From assembly GCA_025351875.1 (NCBI GenBank), contig JANXVA010000744.1, positions 1 through 32,144 of the forward strand: 32,144 bases of DNA, given 5' to 3'. Origin of the DNA: Myxococcales bacterium. Lineage in GTDB: Bacteria > Myxococcota_A > Polyangia > Polyangiales > Polyangiaceae. Shown here piece after piece: positions 1 to 8,235 of this stretch. The stretch's first letter is position 1. The number at the start of each line of letters is the position of its first letter. A model generated the notes under the pieces. The model did not search any database. It saw only the letters and a list, made by a program, of their open reading frames with translations, and was not told the origin of the DNA. The position numbers were made by a program, and so were the translations under genes.

Positions 1-2844
1 CTCGCCAAGGCTCGCACGCTCGCCGACCAGGTCGGCTCACCCGAGCGTGCCACCAAGGCCTACGAGCAGATCCTCGTCGCGCAGCCCTCGCACGCGAGCG
101 CGCTCGAGGCCCTCGCCCACCTCCGCGAGATGAGCGGCGACTCGCACGCCGCGCTCTCCGCCATCGAGACCCTCGCCTCCAAGGCCGCAACGCCGGAGGC
201 GAAGGCCGACCAGTGGATGCGCGCCGGTCGTCTCCTCGAGACGCGCGGCGACAAGGACGGCGCCATCGAGCGCTACAAGATCGCGCTCGACGCGAACCCC
301 AAGGACACGTCGGCCAGCACGGCGCTCCGCAAGGCGTACGCCCACCGCGGCGACTGGCTCAGCGCCATCGGGCTCGTCGAGCGCGAGCTCACGCACGCCG
401 AGGGCGATCTCGCGAAGGCGCGGCTCCATGCCGAGCTGGCCAAGATCTTCCACTCGCAGCTCGTCGACCCGGACAAGGCCGAGGCCGCGGCAAAGAAGGC
501 GGTCTCGCTCGACTCCTCGAGCGCCGATGCGCTCATGGTCCTCGGCGATCTCGCCTTCGAGGCCAACCGCCTCATCGAGGCCACGAAGTACTACGAGAGC
601 CTCGTCGGTCGCACCGGGGTGCTTCCGAAGGAGGACGCCATCCGCGTCCTCGTGCGCTTCATCGAGGCGTTCGGAAAGACGCAGCCGAAGCCCTCGTCGC
701 CCTCGGGCGGCGCCACGGGTGACGGTCCGCCATCGAGCCGGATGATGCAGACCGCGTCACCGTCGGGCCCGTCGAGCCAGGGTCGCATCTCGGTCGCTCC
801 GCCCAGCATGGGCAGCATGCCGCCGCCCCCGATCACGAACCCGCGCATGCTCGCCGCGGTCGACGCGCTCCAGGCGCTCGCGCCGCAGGACGTCGATGCG
901 CTCGCACGCGCCGCCAACGCCCTGTTCGAGTTTGGCGATCCGCACAGCGCGTATCGCATGCACAAGGACCTCTTCGAGAAGTACGGGTCGGTGCTCGCCG
1001 GCTCGGATCGCGCGGAGGCGCTCTACCACCTCGGCGAGAGCGCGCGTCGCTCCGGTGAGCTCGAGGCGGGCCTCAAGCCGCTCCGCGAGGCCGCGGATCT
1101 CGACCCGTCGAACCCGCGTCCGTTCCGCTCGCTCGCGAAGATCTACGACGAGAAGGGCGATTTCGCTGCGGCGATCGCCGTCCGTCGCCAGCGCCTGCAG
1201 CTCGCCATCGGGCAGGAGCGCTTCGAGCTCCTCCTCGAGATTGGCGACGTCATGTTCACGAAGATGAACGACCGCGCCGGCGCGTCGAAGGCCTACACGC
1301 AGGCCCTCGAGGAGAAGCCTGACGATCGCCGTCTCCTCACGAAGCTGATGCAGCTCTACTCGGAGGAGAAGGACTGGGCGAAGCTCGTCGACGTCGTCCT
1401 CCGCCTCGCCGACTTCGTCGAGGACACGAAGCAGCGTGCAAAGTACATGCATACGGCGGCGACCATCGCCGGCAAGCACCTCGGCAAGGTCGACCAGGCG
1501 ATCGGCTTCTACGCCAAGGTGCTCGAGCTCGATCCCTCGAACGCGAAGGCGCTCAGCGAGGTCACCGAGCTGCAGCGCGGGAAGGGAAGCCACCACGACG
1601 TGGAGCGCCTCCTCAAGGCGCAAATAGAGCAGGCGAAGGCGACGTCCGACCGCGACAAGCTCGTCATCGTCCTCGACCAGCTCGGCGAGCTCTATCAGAA
1701 GAACCTGAACGAGCCCGAGCTCGCGATCGACGCGTACGAGGCCGGCATGGCCTTCGATCCCGAGGATCGCGCGCGCGCCGAGAAGCTGGCGGAGCTCTAT
1801 GCGCTCGACCCGAAGCAGTACCTCGACAAGGCGGTCAAGTCGCAGACCCAGATCCTGCGTCGCAACCCGTACCGCGTGGAGAGCTACAAGCTCCTCCGCA
1901 AGCTCTTCACCGACACGAAGAAGGCCGACCCCGCCTGGTGCCTCTGCCAGGCGCTCTCCGTCCTCCGTCTCGCGGAGCCGGACGAGGAGCGCTTCTACAA
2001 GAAGCACCGCTCCGAGAACGCGGCGCCTGCGCAGGCCGCGCTCGACGAGAACGCGTGGACGATGCTGATGCATTGGGATCTCGATCCGCTGGTCACCCGC
2101 ATCTTCGCGCTCATCCAGCCGACGATCATCCGGGCCCGTACGCAGCCGATCGAGAACATGGGGTACGACCCGCGTTACGCGATCGACTGCTCGATGCACC
2201 CGTATCCCGTCTCGCAGACGCTCTACTACGTGGGCGGTGTGCTCGGCATGGCGCCTCCGCTCGTCTTCCAGAACCCGAACGACCCGGGCAGCCTCGGCAT
2301 GGTGCATGCGCGCACACCGGCGATCGTCCTCGGTCGCGCGGCGTTCGAGAATACCGCGGCGACGCAGTCGCTCGCGTTCATCGCGGGCCGTCACATGGCG
2401 TACTTCCGTCCTGGGTTCTACGTCCGTCACCTCGTGCCGACCGGCACAGGGCTGAAGGCGTGGCTCTTCGCGGCGATCAAGCTCTGCGTCCCGCAGTTCC
2501 CGGTGTCCACCGATCTCCAGGGGCAGGTCGCCGAGGCGATGGCGGCGATGGCCCAGGACTTCCAGGGCGCGCAGAAGGACATGCTCGCGAGCACCGTGTC
2601 GAAGCTCCTCCAGGCCGGCGGCGCGCTCGACCTGAAGAAGTGGGTCGCGTCGATCGACCTCACGGCCGACCGCGTCGGCTTCCTCCTCGCGCACGATCTC
2701 CAGCTGACGACGGAGGTCATCCGCTCCACGGAGGAGGCCTCGAGCGCGCCGGTGAAAGAGCGCATGAAGGACGTCGTCCTCTTCAGCGTGAGCGAAGAGT
2801 ACTTCGCCCTCCGCGAGCAGCTGACGATCACCGTCGACGGCTGA
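1..2844 (+). CDS. Tetratricopeptide repeat protein, 5' end outside the window
   Basis: The frame is open from base 1, so the true start lies upstream; about 947 residues are visible, ending at TGA 2842-2844. The visible part is built of helical TPR-like repeats, with recurring alternations such as GDKDGAIERYKIALDANPKD, SADALMVLGDLAFEANRLIE and KVDQAIGFYAKVLELDPSNA. A Ser/Pro/Gly-rich linker (roughly bases 690-840) separates two blocks of repeats. The last 300 residues or so are less repetitive and include a conserved-looking segment around YDPRYAIDCSMHPYPVSQTL. TPR arrays are protein-interaction scaffolds; very long TPR proteins of this kind are common in Myxococcota. No catalytic motif is seen and no specific partner can be named. 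The family call is secure; the function is unknown. Confidence 0.85.
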   Translation, partial: LAKARTLADQVGSPERATKAYEQILVAQPSHASALEALAHLREMSGDSHAALSAIETLASKAATPEAKADQWMRAGRLLETRGDKDGAIERYKIALDANPKDTSASTALRKAYAHRGDWLSAIGLVERELTHAEGDLAKARLHAELAKIFHSQLVDPDKAEAAAKKAVSLDSSSADALMVLGDLAFEANRLIEATKYYESLVGRTGVLPKEDAIRVLVRFIEAFGKTQPKPSSPSGGATGDGPPSSRMMQTASPSGPSSQGRISVAPPSMGSMPPPPITNPRMLAAVDALQALAPQDVDALARAANALFEFGDPHSAYRMHKDLFEKYGSVLAGSDRAEALYHLGESARRSGELEAGLKPLREAADLDPSNPRPFRSLAKIYDEKGDFAAAIAVRRQRLQLAIGQERFELLLEIGDVMFTKMNDRAGASKAYTQALEEKPDDRRLLTKLMQLYSEEKDWAKLVDVVLRLADFVEDTKQRAKYMHTAATIAGKHLGKVDQAIGFYAKVLELDPSNAKALSEVTELQRGKGSHHDVERLLKAQIEQAKATSDRDKLVIVLDQLGELYQKNLNEPELAIDAYEAGMAFDPEDRARAEKLAELYALDPKQYLDKAVKSQTQILRRNPYRVESYKLLRKLFTDTKKADPAWCLCQALSVLRLAEPDEERFYKKHRSENAAPAQAALDENAWTMLMHWDLDPLVTRIFALIQPTIIRARTQPIENMGYDPRYAIDCSMHPYPVSQTLYYVGGVLGMAPPLVFQNPNDPGSLGMVHARTPAIVLGRAAFENTAATQSLAFIAGRHMAYFRPGFYVRHLVPTGTGLKAWLFAAIKLCVPQFPVSTDLQGQVAEAMAAMAQDFQGAQKDMLASTVSKLLQAGGALDLKKWVASIDLTADRVGFLLAHDLQLTTEVIRSTEEASSAPVKERMKDVVLFSVSEEYFALREQLTITVDG

Positions 2845-2854
2845 CCGCCACCAC

Positions 2855-2910
2855 GGCTCGGAGCCGCCCCGGCTCGGAGCCGCCCCGGCTTGGAGCCGCC
2901 CCGGCTCGGG
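2855..2910. repeat. 16-bp tandem repeat, about 3.5 copies, each a small hairpin
   Basis: Copies GGCTCGGAGCCGCCCC at 2855-2870 and 2871-2886, one with a single C-to-T change at 2887-2902, then a half copy to 2910. Each unit contains GGCTCGGAGCC, an interrupted palindrome that can fold as a 5-bp stem. It starts 11 bases after the stop of the TPR gene. It may help end transcription or may be a slippage-generated repeat; no T tract follows it. The rest of the 2845-3059 gap shows no gene. Confidence 0.8.
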
Positions 2911-3059
2911 CAGCTCCCGGGCTCGAGCGCGCGCCGTCGCCGTCGGGCGCGCATCGGGAGTGATACGCGCGGCGTCGGCGGATCTTCCCCGCCTCATGCG
3001 CTCCTTTGCGTCTCGTAAATTGCCGTGAACAGCGCGGCCGTCGGGCCGTCTGACAGGCC

Positions 3060-3374
3060 ATGTCACTCCACGTGCAGCCGTCGGTCGGGGAGCTCGAGAG
3101 CATGGTGCTGCTCCACGAAGCCGAGGGGAACCGTGTCGGAGCCGCCCGCGCGCGCCTCGCGCTTGGCCGAGCGCTCCTGGCGGCTTCCGATCTCGCCGGG
3201 CGTGAGATCCTGGAGGATGCGGGCACGTGCTTCGAGGAGCTCGGCGACGAGGAATCGATGCTCGCCGTCGACCTGGCGCTCCGCGACGCGGCGTACGTGT
3301 TCGAGGAGTCCCCGCAGTCGTTCCAGTCCGGCCGCCGACGGAGCAGCGTCCCGCCACCGCGCCTGGACGGGTGA
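3060..3374 (+). CDS. Small hypothetical helical protein (TPR-like)
   Basis: 104 residues from ATG 3060. The body (residues about 10-85) reads as amphipathic helices rich in Ala, Leu, Glu and Arg, for example GNRVGAARARLALGRALLAA, in the style of a degenerate TPR pair. The last 20 residues are Ser/Arg/Pro-rich and probably disordered. No signal peptide or membrane segment is present. It follows the TPR gene on the same strand after a 215-base gap and lies tail-to-tail with the Omp85-like gene, 18 bases away. No clear Shine-Dalgarno sequence is visible. Codon use (high third-position GC) supports it being a real gene. I do not recognise a family. Confidence 0.55.
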   Translation: MSLHVQPSVGELESMVLLHEAEGNRVGAARARLALGRALLAASDLAGREILEDAGTCFEELGDEESMLAVDLALRDAAYVFEESPQSFQSGRRRSSVPPPRLDG

Positions 3375-3376
3375 CG

Positions 3377-3393
3377 GGGCCGCGAGACGGCCC
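3377..3393. terminator. Hairpin between convergent genes, possible bidirectional terminator
   Basis: GGGCCG (3377-3382), loop CGAGA, CGGCCC (3388-3393), lying exactly between the two convergent stop codons. There is no T tract on either side, so a role as an intrinsic terminator is only possible. Confidence 0.35.
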
Positions 3394-4721
3394 TAGAACA
3401 TCATTCCTTCCTGGACGTAGATGCCCACCGGGAAGCCCGGGTTCGCGGCGGAGGCATCCGGGGAGTACGCGACGTCGACCCTGAACATCGCCGCCGTGTC
3501 CCAGAGGAGGAACGGGCCGCCGCCCACGCCGTACTTGATCCCGATGGACTTCCCGTCGCGTGGGTCGGCGAACGAGTAGTCGTTCCACACGCGGCCGGCG
3601 TCGACGAACGTCGTCGTGCCGACCTGGAACCTCGAACCGAGGAACCGGAAGCCGAAGTGCATGCGCCGCACCTCGGCGTTGCCGACGACCTTGAGGAGAC
3701 CCGAGTAGCGGCCGTTGGGGACGCCGCGTACGCCCTGCGCGCCGCCGGGGAGATCGTTCGGGTCGAACGCACCGCCTTGCGAGAGATCGTAGAAGGGCAC
3801 GTGGCCGGCCATCGCGTCGACGATGATGCGACCCGCAAGCACGAAGCCGGCCGGTAGCTGCTCGTACCAGCGCAGATAGACGTTGATGCCCGCCCAGTAC
3901 ACACCGCTCGAGGTCGGCGTCGCTCCGGAGAGACGGAGCGCGGCAAGGTGGAAGGCGCCGTGCTTCGGATAGATCTCGTCGCTGCGCGTGTCGTAGATCG
4001 CGCCGCCGTTGAGCGTCGCGATGCCGAGCGGCTGGAGACCGCGGACGAGCGGGTGTCCGCCGGAGTCGCGCGTCGCCGCGTCGATCGCGAGGCGGCTCTC
4101 CGGGTACGCGTGCGGGTTCACGTAACGGAGCTGCCAGCCGTACATCGTGCTGAAGGGTCCGCCGAGCGGCGTGCGAATGTTGAGGCGCGTGGACGCCTCC
4201 TCGTGGCGGAACTGGTAGCGATCGCCGATGCCGCCGCTCGGGTCGGTGACGACGCGCGACGCGTTGCCGAGGCCGAAGTAGCCCGAGTTGACGGTGCGGT
4301 CGTAGAACACCGCGGGCATGAGGCGGACCTTGCCCCCACCGCCGCCCGGGAGGTCCCAGCGCATGTCGTGGCTCTGCTGCACGATCTCGGTGCCCCTCGG
4401 ACCTCCCTTCACGCTGATCGAGACGACCGCGTCGACCTTCCACCAGTAGGGCTTGAAGCGATCGCCCAGGTGCGTGACGGTGCCGGCCGCGCCGAGCTGC
4501 ACGCCGATGTCCGTGCTCCCGCCCACGACCGGGAATCCGGCCCACTCGGTGCGGTCCGTCGGGTCCACGAGCTCTTCCGGACCCTCCGCACTCTCCGGCG
4601 CGGCGGGAGCTGCCGCGGGCGGCGTGTCGTCGGCCCGCGCCTCTCCTCCGAGCGCGTCTCGTCCGGTGACGAACGTCGCGGCGAGCACGAGCGTCGCGGC
4701 GAGTCGTTGGAGGGGGTTCAC
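3393..4721 (-). CDS. Omp85-family (BamA/TamA C-terminal, surface antigen D15-like) outer-membrane barrel protein
   Basis: 442 residues from GTG 4721. That start gives a clean signal peptide (VNPLQRLAATLVLAATFVTG followed by a small-residue region); the frame is open further upstream but would add a non-signal-like head. After a short Ala/Pro/Glu linker the mature part is a run of alternating beta strands, including GFRFLGSRFQVGTTTFVDAG, which resembles the late-barrel region of Omp85 proteins. The chain ends in GMMF, with the terminal Phe expected as an outer-membrane assembly signal. No POTRA repeats are visible in this short protein, so it resembles the barrel-only D15-like members rather than full BamA. 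It is transcribed divergently from the sulfatase-fold lipoprotein. Substrate unknown. Confidence 0.65.
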   Translation of the reverse strand: MNPLQRLAATLVLAATFVTGRDALGGEARADDTPPAAAPAAPESAEGPEELVDPTDRTEWAGFPVVGGSTDIGVQLGAAGTVTHLGDRFKPYWWKVDAVVSISVKGGPRGTEIVQQSHDMRWDLPGGGGGKVRLMPAVFYDRTVNSGYFGLGNASRVVTDPSGGIGDRYQFRHEEASTRLNIRTPLGGPFSTMYGWQLRYVNPHAYPESRLAIDAATRDSGGHPLVRGLQPLGIATLNGGAIYDTRSDEIYPKHGAFHLAALRLSGATPTSSGVYWAGINVYLRWYEQLPAGFVLAGRIIVDAMAGHVPFYDLSQGGAFDPNDLPGGAQGVRGVPNGRYSGLLKVVGNAEVRRMHFGFRFLGSRFQVGTTTFVDAGRVWNDYSFADPRDGKSIGIKYGVGGGPFLLWDTAAMFRVDVAYSPDASAANPGFPVGIYVQEGMMF

Positions 4722-4851
4722 GAAGGCGCTGCGAGGGTAGGTTCGATGGTGGTGCGCCGCAACAAAACAAGCGGCGGTGCAGCCTTGCCAGCTCGTCGAG
4801 AGGGCCATCGATTTCATTGGGTTTTCAGGTTGGTTCGTTCATGATTGCGGC

Positions 4852-6231
4852 GTGCGTCCGTTCGGTTGGTTCGCGCTCGTCGCGTCGTTCGGTGGTCTCG
4901 GCGGAGCAGGGTGTCCTCGGGAGGCCGCGAAGGTCATCCCGGACGCGGCGCCGAGCGTCGTGTCCGTCGGCGCGCCGTCGAGCGTGCCGAGCGCCGCGGA
5001 CGCGAGCCTGGCTGCGAGTGCGTCGGCCGAGGCCGGCGCCGGCGCAACGGCTGCCAAGCGACCGACCGACCTCGACGTCATCGTCCTGTCGGTCGATAGC
5101 CTCCGCGCCGACATGCCGTGGGCTGGCTACCCACGTGACATCGCTCCTCGACTGACGGAGCTCGAGAAGCGAAGCGTGAGCTATACACGCGCTTACTCGA
5201 TGTCCTCGTACACCTCGATGAGCCTCGGTGGTCTCCTGGGCGGCAAGCTCCCGAGCGAGATGAAGCGGAGCGGCTTCTTCTTCGGCAGCTACGCGGCGGA
5301 CAACGTGATGTTCCCCGAGCTCCTCAAGGCCAAGGGAGTTCGCACGATGGGCGCGCATGCCCACGGGTACTTCGCGAGCGCGGGGTTCGACCAGGGCTTC
5401 GACGTCTGGCAGATCGTCCCGGGCATCATCTTCAAGAACGAGACCGACCCGAACGTCACGAGCCCTCAGCACGAGTCGATGGCGGAGAAGATCCTCGACG
5501 ACCCCCGGCTCGACTCGACGCGCTTCTTCGCGTGGTTCCACTTCCTCGATCCGCACGACCAGTACATCTCGCACGAGAAGGACGGCATCCCTCCGTACGG
5601 CAAGACGCTGCGCGATCGCTACGACGCCGAGGTCCTGTTCACGGATCGCTACCTCGGCAAGCTCCTCGATTTCATCGCAACCAAGCCCTGGAGCAAGCGC
5701 ACGGTCATCATCGTCACCGCCGACCACGGCGAGGCGTTCGGCGAGCACAACATGTTCTCCCACGGCTTCGAGCTCTGGGAGAACCTCGTGCGCGTGCCGA
5801 TGTTCTTCGTCGTGCCGGGCGTAGCGCCGCGACGCATCGACACTCCGCGCAGCGCGATCGATCTCGCGCCCACCATCACCGAGCTCCTCGGTGTCCCCGG
5901 CGACCCGGGCTTCGAAGGGTCGAGCCTCGTCACCGAGCTCGATGGCGCGCCCGCCGAGCCCCGCGACGTCGTCATCGATCTCCCCATGACGAGCGACAAC
6001 GACAAGCGCCGCGCGATCGTGCGCGACAAGCTCAAGATCGTCGCCTACGGCAAGGATGAGCTCCTCAAGCTCTACGATCTGGCCGCGGATCCGGAGGAGA
6101 AGGCGCCCATCATGCGCGGCGAGGCCTTCGACGCGATGGCGAAGCGGTACCGGGAGTACAGCAAGACCGTGAAGGAAGTCGCACCGACCCAGTGCAATGT
6201 CGGCTGTCTGAACCGTGCCTACGTAAAGTAA
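4852..6231 (+). CDS. Sulfatase / alkaline-phosphatase-superfamily lipoprotein
   Basis: 459 residues from GTG 4852. This start gives a lipoprotein signal peptide, RPFGWFALVASFGGLGGAGC, with lipobox Gly-Ala-Gly-Cys; the longer GTG start at 4777 would spoil it. After an Ala/Ser linker the superfamily core begins with VIVLSVDSLRAD, whose Asp residues are expected metal ligands. Further on comes VIIVTADHGEAFGEHNMFSHG with the conserved Asp-His pair. The place normally held by the sulfatase nucleophile motif (C/S-x-P-S-R) reads SMSSYTSMSLGG, so formylglycine maturation is not expected. It could act as a phosphohydrolase or phosphoglycerol/phosphoethanolamine transferase-type enzyme acting on an envelope substrate. 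Glyoxalase II follows after 9 bases and is probably co-transcribed. Confidence 0.75.
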   Translation: MRPFGWFALVASFGGLGGAGCPREAAKVIPDAAPSVVSVGAPSSVPSAADASLAASASAEAGAGATAAKRPTDLDVIVLSVDSLRADMPWAGYPRDIAPRLTELEKRSVSYTRAYSMSSYTSMSLGGLLGGKLPSEMKRSGFFFGSYAADNVMFPELLKAKGVRTMGAHAHGYFASAGFDQGFDVWQIVPGIIFKNETDPNVTSPQHESMAEKILDDPRLDSTRFFAWFHFLDPHDQYISHEKDGIPPYGKTLRDRYDAEVLFTDRYLGKLLDFIATKPWSKRTVIIVTADHGEAFGEHNMFSHGFELWENLVRVPMFFVVPGVAPRRIDTPRSAIDLAPTITELLGVPGDPGFEGSSLVTELDGAPAEPRDVVIDLPMTSDNDKRRAIVRDKLKIVAYGKDELLKLYDLAADPEEKAPIMRGEAFDAMAKRYREYSKTVKEVAPTQCNVGCLNRAYVK

Positions 6232-6240
6232 GATCCGCGC

Positions 6241-7038
6241 ATGCGCGTCGTCCCCATCGCCTGTCTCTCGGACAACTACGCCTACCTCCTCGTCTGTCCC
6301 GAGACGAAGCAGGCGGCCATCGTCGACCCTTCGGAGCCAGGTCCGGTGCTCCGCGCGCTCGAGGAGAACATCGGCCGTAACGGTGACGTGAAGGTCGTTG
6401 CCATCCTGTCGACGCACCACCATCACGACCACGTGGGCGGCAACGAGGCCGTCGCCGAGGCCCTGGGAGTCGGGCGCGTCTACGGGCACGTGAGCGACAA
6501 GGGGCGGATCCCGAAGCAGTCGGAGTTTCTCGAGGAGGGTGCGACGTTCACCATCGGCGCTCTCTCCGTGAGCATCCTGCACATCCCGGGGCACACGACG
6601 GGCGCCGTGGCCTATGTGGTCACGCACGAGCCGAACGACCCCGTCGTCTTCACCGGCGACACGCTCTTCGTTGCCGGCTGTGGTCGCATGTTCGAAGGCG
6701 ATCCGCCGATGTTCCACGGCTCGCTCCAGAAGCTCGCGAAGCTCGACGGGCGCACGCAGGTCTACTGCGGTCACGAGTACACGGAGGCAAACCTCAGGTT
6801 CGCGGCCCACGTCGAGCCGTCGAACCAGGCGGTCCTCCGCGCGAAGGACCGCGCCGCGCAGGTCCGCAAGGATGGCCGCCCCACGGTGCCGTCGACCCTC
6901 GCGGAGGAGCTGTCCTACAACCCGTTCCTCCGCGTCGATTCGCCGGAGATCCGGAAGACGCTCGGCATCGCGGAGAGCGCCTCGCCGGCAGATGCGTTCC
7001 ACGCGATCCGCAAGGCGAAGGACGGCTTCAAGGCGTAG
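6241..7038 (+). CDS. gloB: Hydroxyacylglutathione hydrolase (glyoxalase II)
   Basis: 265 residues from ATG 6241, the usual size. It is a metallo-beta-lactamase-fold thiolesterase that hydrolyses S-lactoylglutathione to lactate and glutathione, the second step of methylglyoxal detoxification in the cytosol. The metal-binding motif THxHxDH is seen at residues 58-64 (THHHHDH), followed by the later ligands in HIPGHTTG, FTGDTLFVAGCGR and YCGHEYTEANLRFA. The GCGRxFEG and HEYT-N-RFA segments are typical of glyoxalase II rather than of other family members. It starts 9 bases after the sulfatase-fold gene. Convergent with the FemAB-like gene, whose stop is 18 bases away. The specific glyoxalase I partner is not in the window. 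Confidence 0.9.
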   Translation: MRVVPIACLSDNYAYLLVCPETKQAAIVDPSEPGPVLRALEENIGRNGDVKVVAILSTHHHHDHVGGNEAVAEALGVGRVYGHVSDKGRIPKQSEFLEEGATFTIGALSVSILHIPGHTTGAVAYVVTHEPNDPVVFTGDTLFVAGCGRMFEGDPPMFHGSLQKLAKLDGRTQVYCGHEYTEANLRFAAHVEPSNQAVLRAKDRAAQVRKDGRPTVPSTLAEELSYNPFLRVDSPEIRKTLGIAESASPADAFHAIRKAKDGFKA

Positions 7039-7056
7039 CGGATCTCGGCGCGCGCG

Positions 7057-8235
7057 TCACTTCAGCAACGCGGCGCGTTCCTCGGCGACGTACGCGGCGA
7101 CGCCCTGCCGCTCGCGCTCGAGGAACGACTCGACGATCCCGCGGAAGCGCGGGTCCGCGATGTGGTGCGCCGAGTGTGTGATCGTCGGTACGAAGCCGCG
7201 CACCTTCTTGTGCTCGCCGCCCGCGCCCGGGTTGAATGTGACGCAGCCCTCGCGGATCGCCTGCTCGACGCCCTGGTAGTAGCAGACGTTGAAGTGGAGA
7301 AACGGCATGTCCACGTGCGCGCCCCAGTAGCGGCCGTAGATGATGCCGTCCTTCTTCACGTTGAACGCGCTGGCGATCACCTCGCCGTCCTTGCGTGCGA
7401 CGACCCACGCGAGCCGTTCCGGGAAGCGCTCCACGAGGAGCTCGAAGAAGCGCTTCTTCATGTAGCGGCGGCCGTGGAAGTACTTGTCCACGGTCGTCGT
7501 GTAGAGGCCGTACATCGTGTCGGCCATCTCGCGCGTGTATTCCTCGGGCCGTAGCGTCGTGATCTCGACGCCGTCCATCGCCGGCTGCTTTCGCTCGCGC
7601 CGGATCTGCGTGCGCTTCTTCGTCGGGAGCGTCGTGAGGAAATCCTCGTAGTCGGCGAAGGGCTTGCCGCCGGGCGTGGAGAGGTTGCGGTTCGACCAGT
7701 GGTACTGCACGCCGTGCCGCATCATGAAGCCCGCGGCGCCCCATGCGTTTGCATCGTCCTCGCGGGGGAAGAGGACATGGGCCGAGGACAGCTCGAGCTC
7801 CTTCACGAGCGTTCGTAGAGCTCCTGCGAAGAGCGCGATCGTCTCCGCGCGATCGCGAGACGGATGCACGAGCACGCGGTCACCGGTCGCGGGCGTGAAG
7901 GGCACCGCCAGCACGAGCTTCGGGTAGTAAGCGACGCCCAGGCGGTTCGCGAGGTCCGCCCAGCTCCAGTCGAAGACGAACTCGCCCTCGCTGTTCGTCT
8001 TCGCGTACGCGGGCGCGGCCGCGATGAGGTGCTCGCCGGTCGCGCTCTCCTCGTACAGGGCGAGATGCTGGGGGATCCAGCCGGCCGCCTCGCCGACGCA
8101 CTTGGCCTCCTCGAGGCAGTCGAGCCACGTGTGCTCGAGGAACGGAGAGCTGCCCTCACGAAGGAGCGCGTCCCAGGACTCCCGCGGGATGTCCTTGATG
8201 CGGGGTACGACGCGAAGGTTGAGGCTCTGGGTCAG
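7057..8235 (-). CDS. FemAB-like / GNAT-fold protein (DUF482 family), apparent CTG start
   Basis: 392 residues if begun at CTG 8235. The family (peptidogalycan biosynthesis/recognition proteins, FemAB_like in Pfam) is expected to be about 380 residues. The N-terminal part is conserved: NLRVVPRIKDIP, SPFLEHTWLDCLEE, GWIPQHLALYEE, EFVFDWSWADLANRLG, YYPKLVLAVPFTPATG. No ATG, GTG or TTG occurs in this frame between 8235 and the region inside the upstream gene; the first GTG is at 7914, which would delete about 107 conserved residues. A GGAAGGA Shine-Dalgarno lies 6 bases before the CTG, and CTG overlaps the upstream TGA as CTGA. Acyl or aminoacyl transfer is the expected activity, but the substrate is unknown. 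Confidence 0.8.
   Translation of the reverse strand: MTQSLNLRVVPRIKDIPRESWDALLREGSSPFLEHTWLDCLEEAKCVGEAAGWIPQHLALYEESATGEHLIAAAPAYAKTNSEGEFVFDWSWADLANRLGVAYYPKLVLAVPFTPATGDRVLVHPSRDRAETIALFAGALRTLVKELELSSAHVLFPREDDANAWGAAGFMMRHGVQYHWSNRNLSTPGGKPFADYEDFLTTLPTKKRTQIRRERKQPAMDGVEITTLRPEEYTREMADTMYGLYTTTVDKYFHGRRYMKKRFFELLVERFPERLAWVVARKDGEVIASAFNVKKDGIIYGRYWGAHVDMPFLHFNVCYYQGVEQAIREGCVTFNPGAGGEHKKVRGFVPTITHSAHHIADPRFRGIVESFLERERQGVAAYVAEERAALLK

Noticed and set aside
757-4770. Very long minus-strand open frame
   Set aside because: It is antisense to the TPR gene and out of frame with the Omp85-like gene; its Arg-rich, repetitive translation is the usual shadow frame of high-GC DNA.
4825-7002. 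Long minus-strand open frame opposite sulfatase and gloB
   Set aside because: Translation is rich in Arg, Glu, Val and Leu without domains, while both plus-strand genes are clearly recognised.
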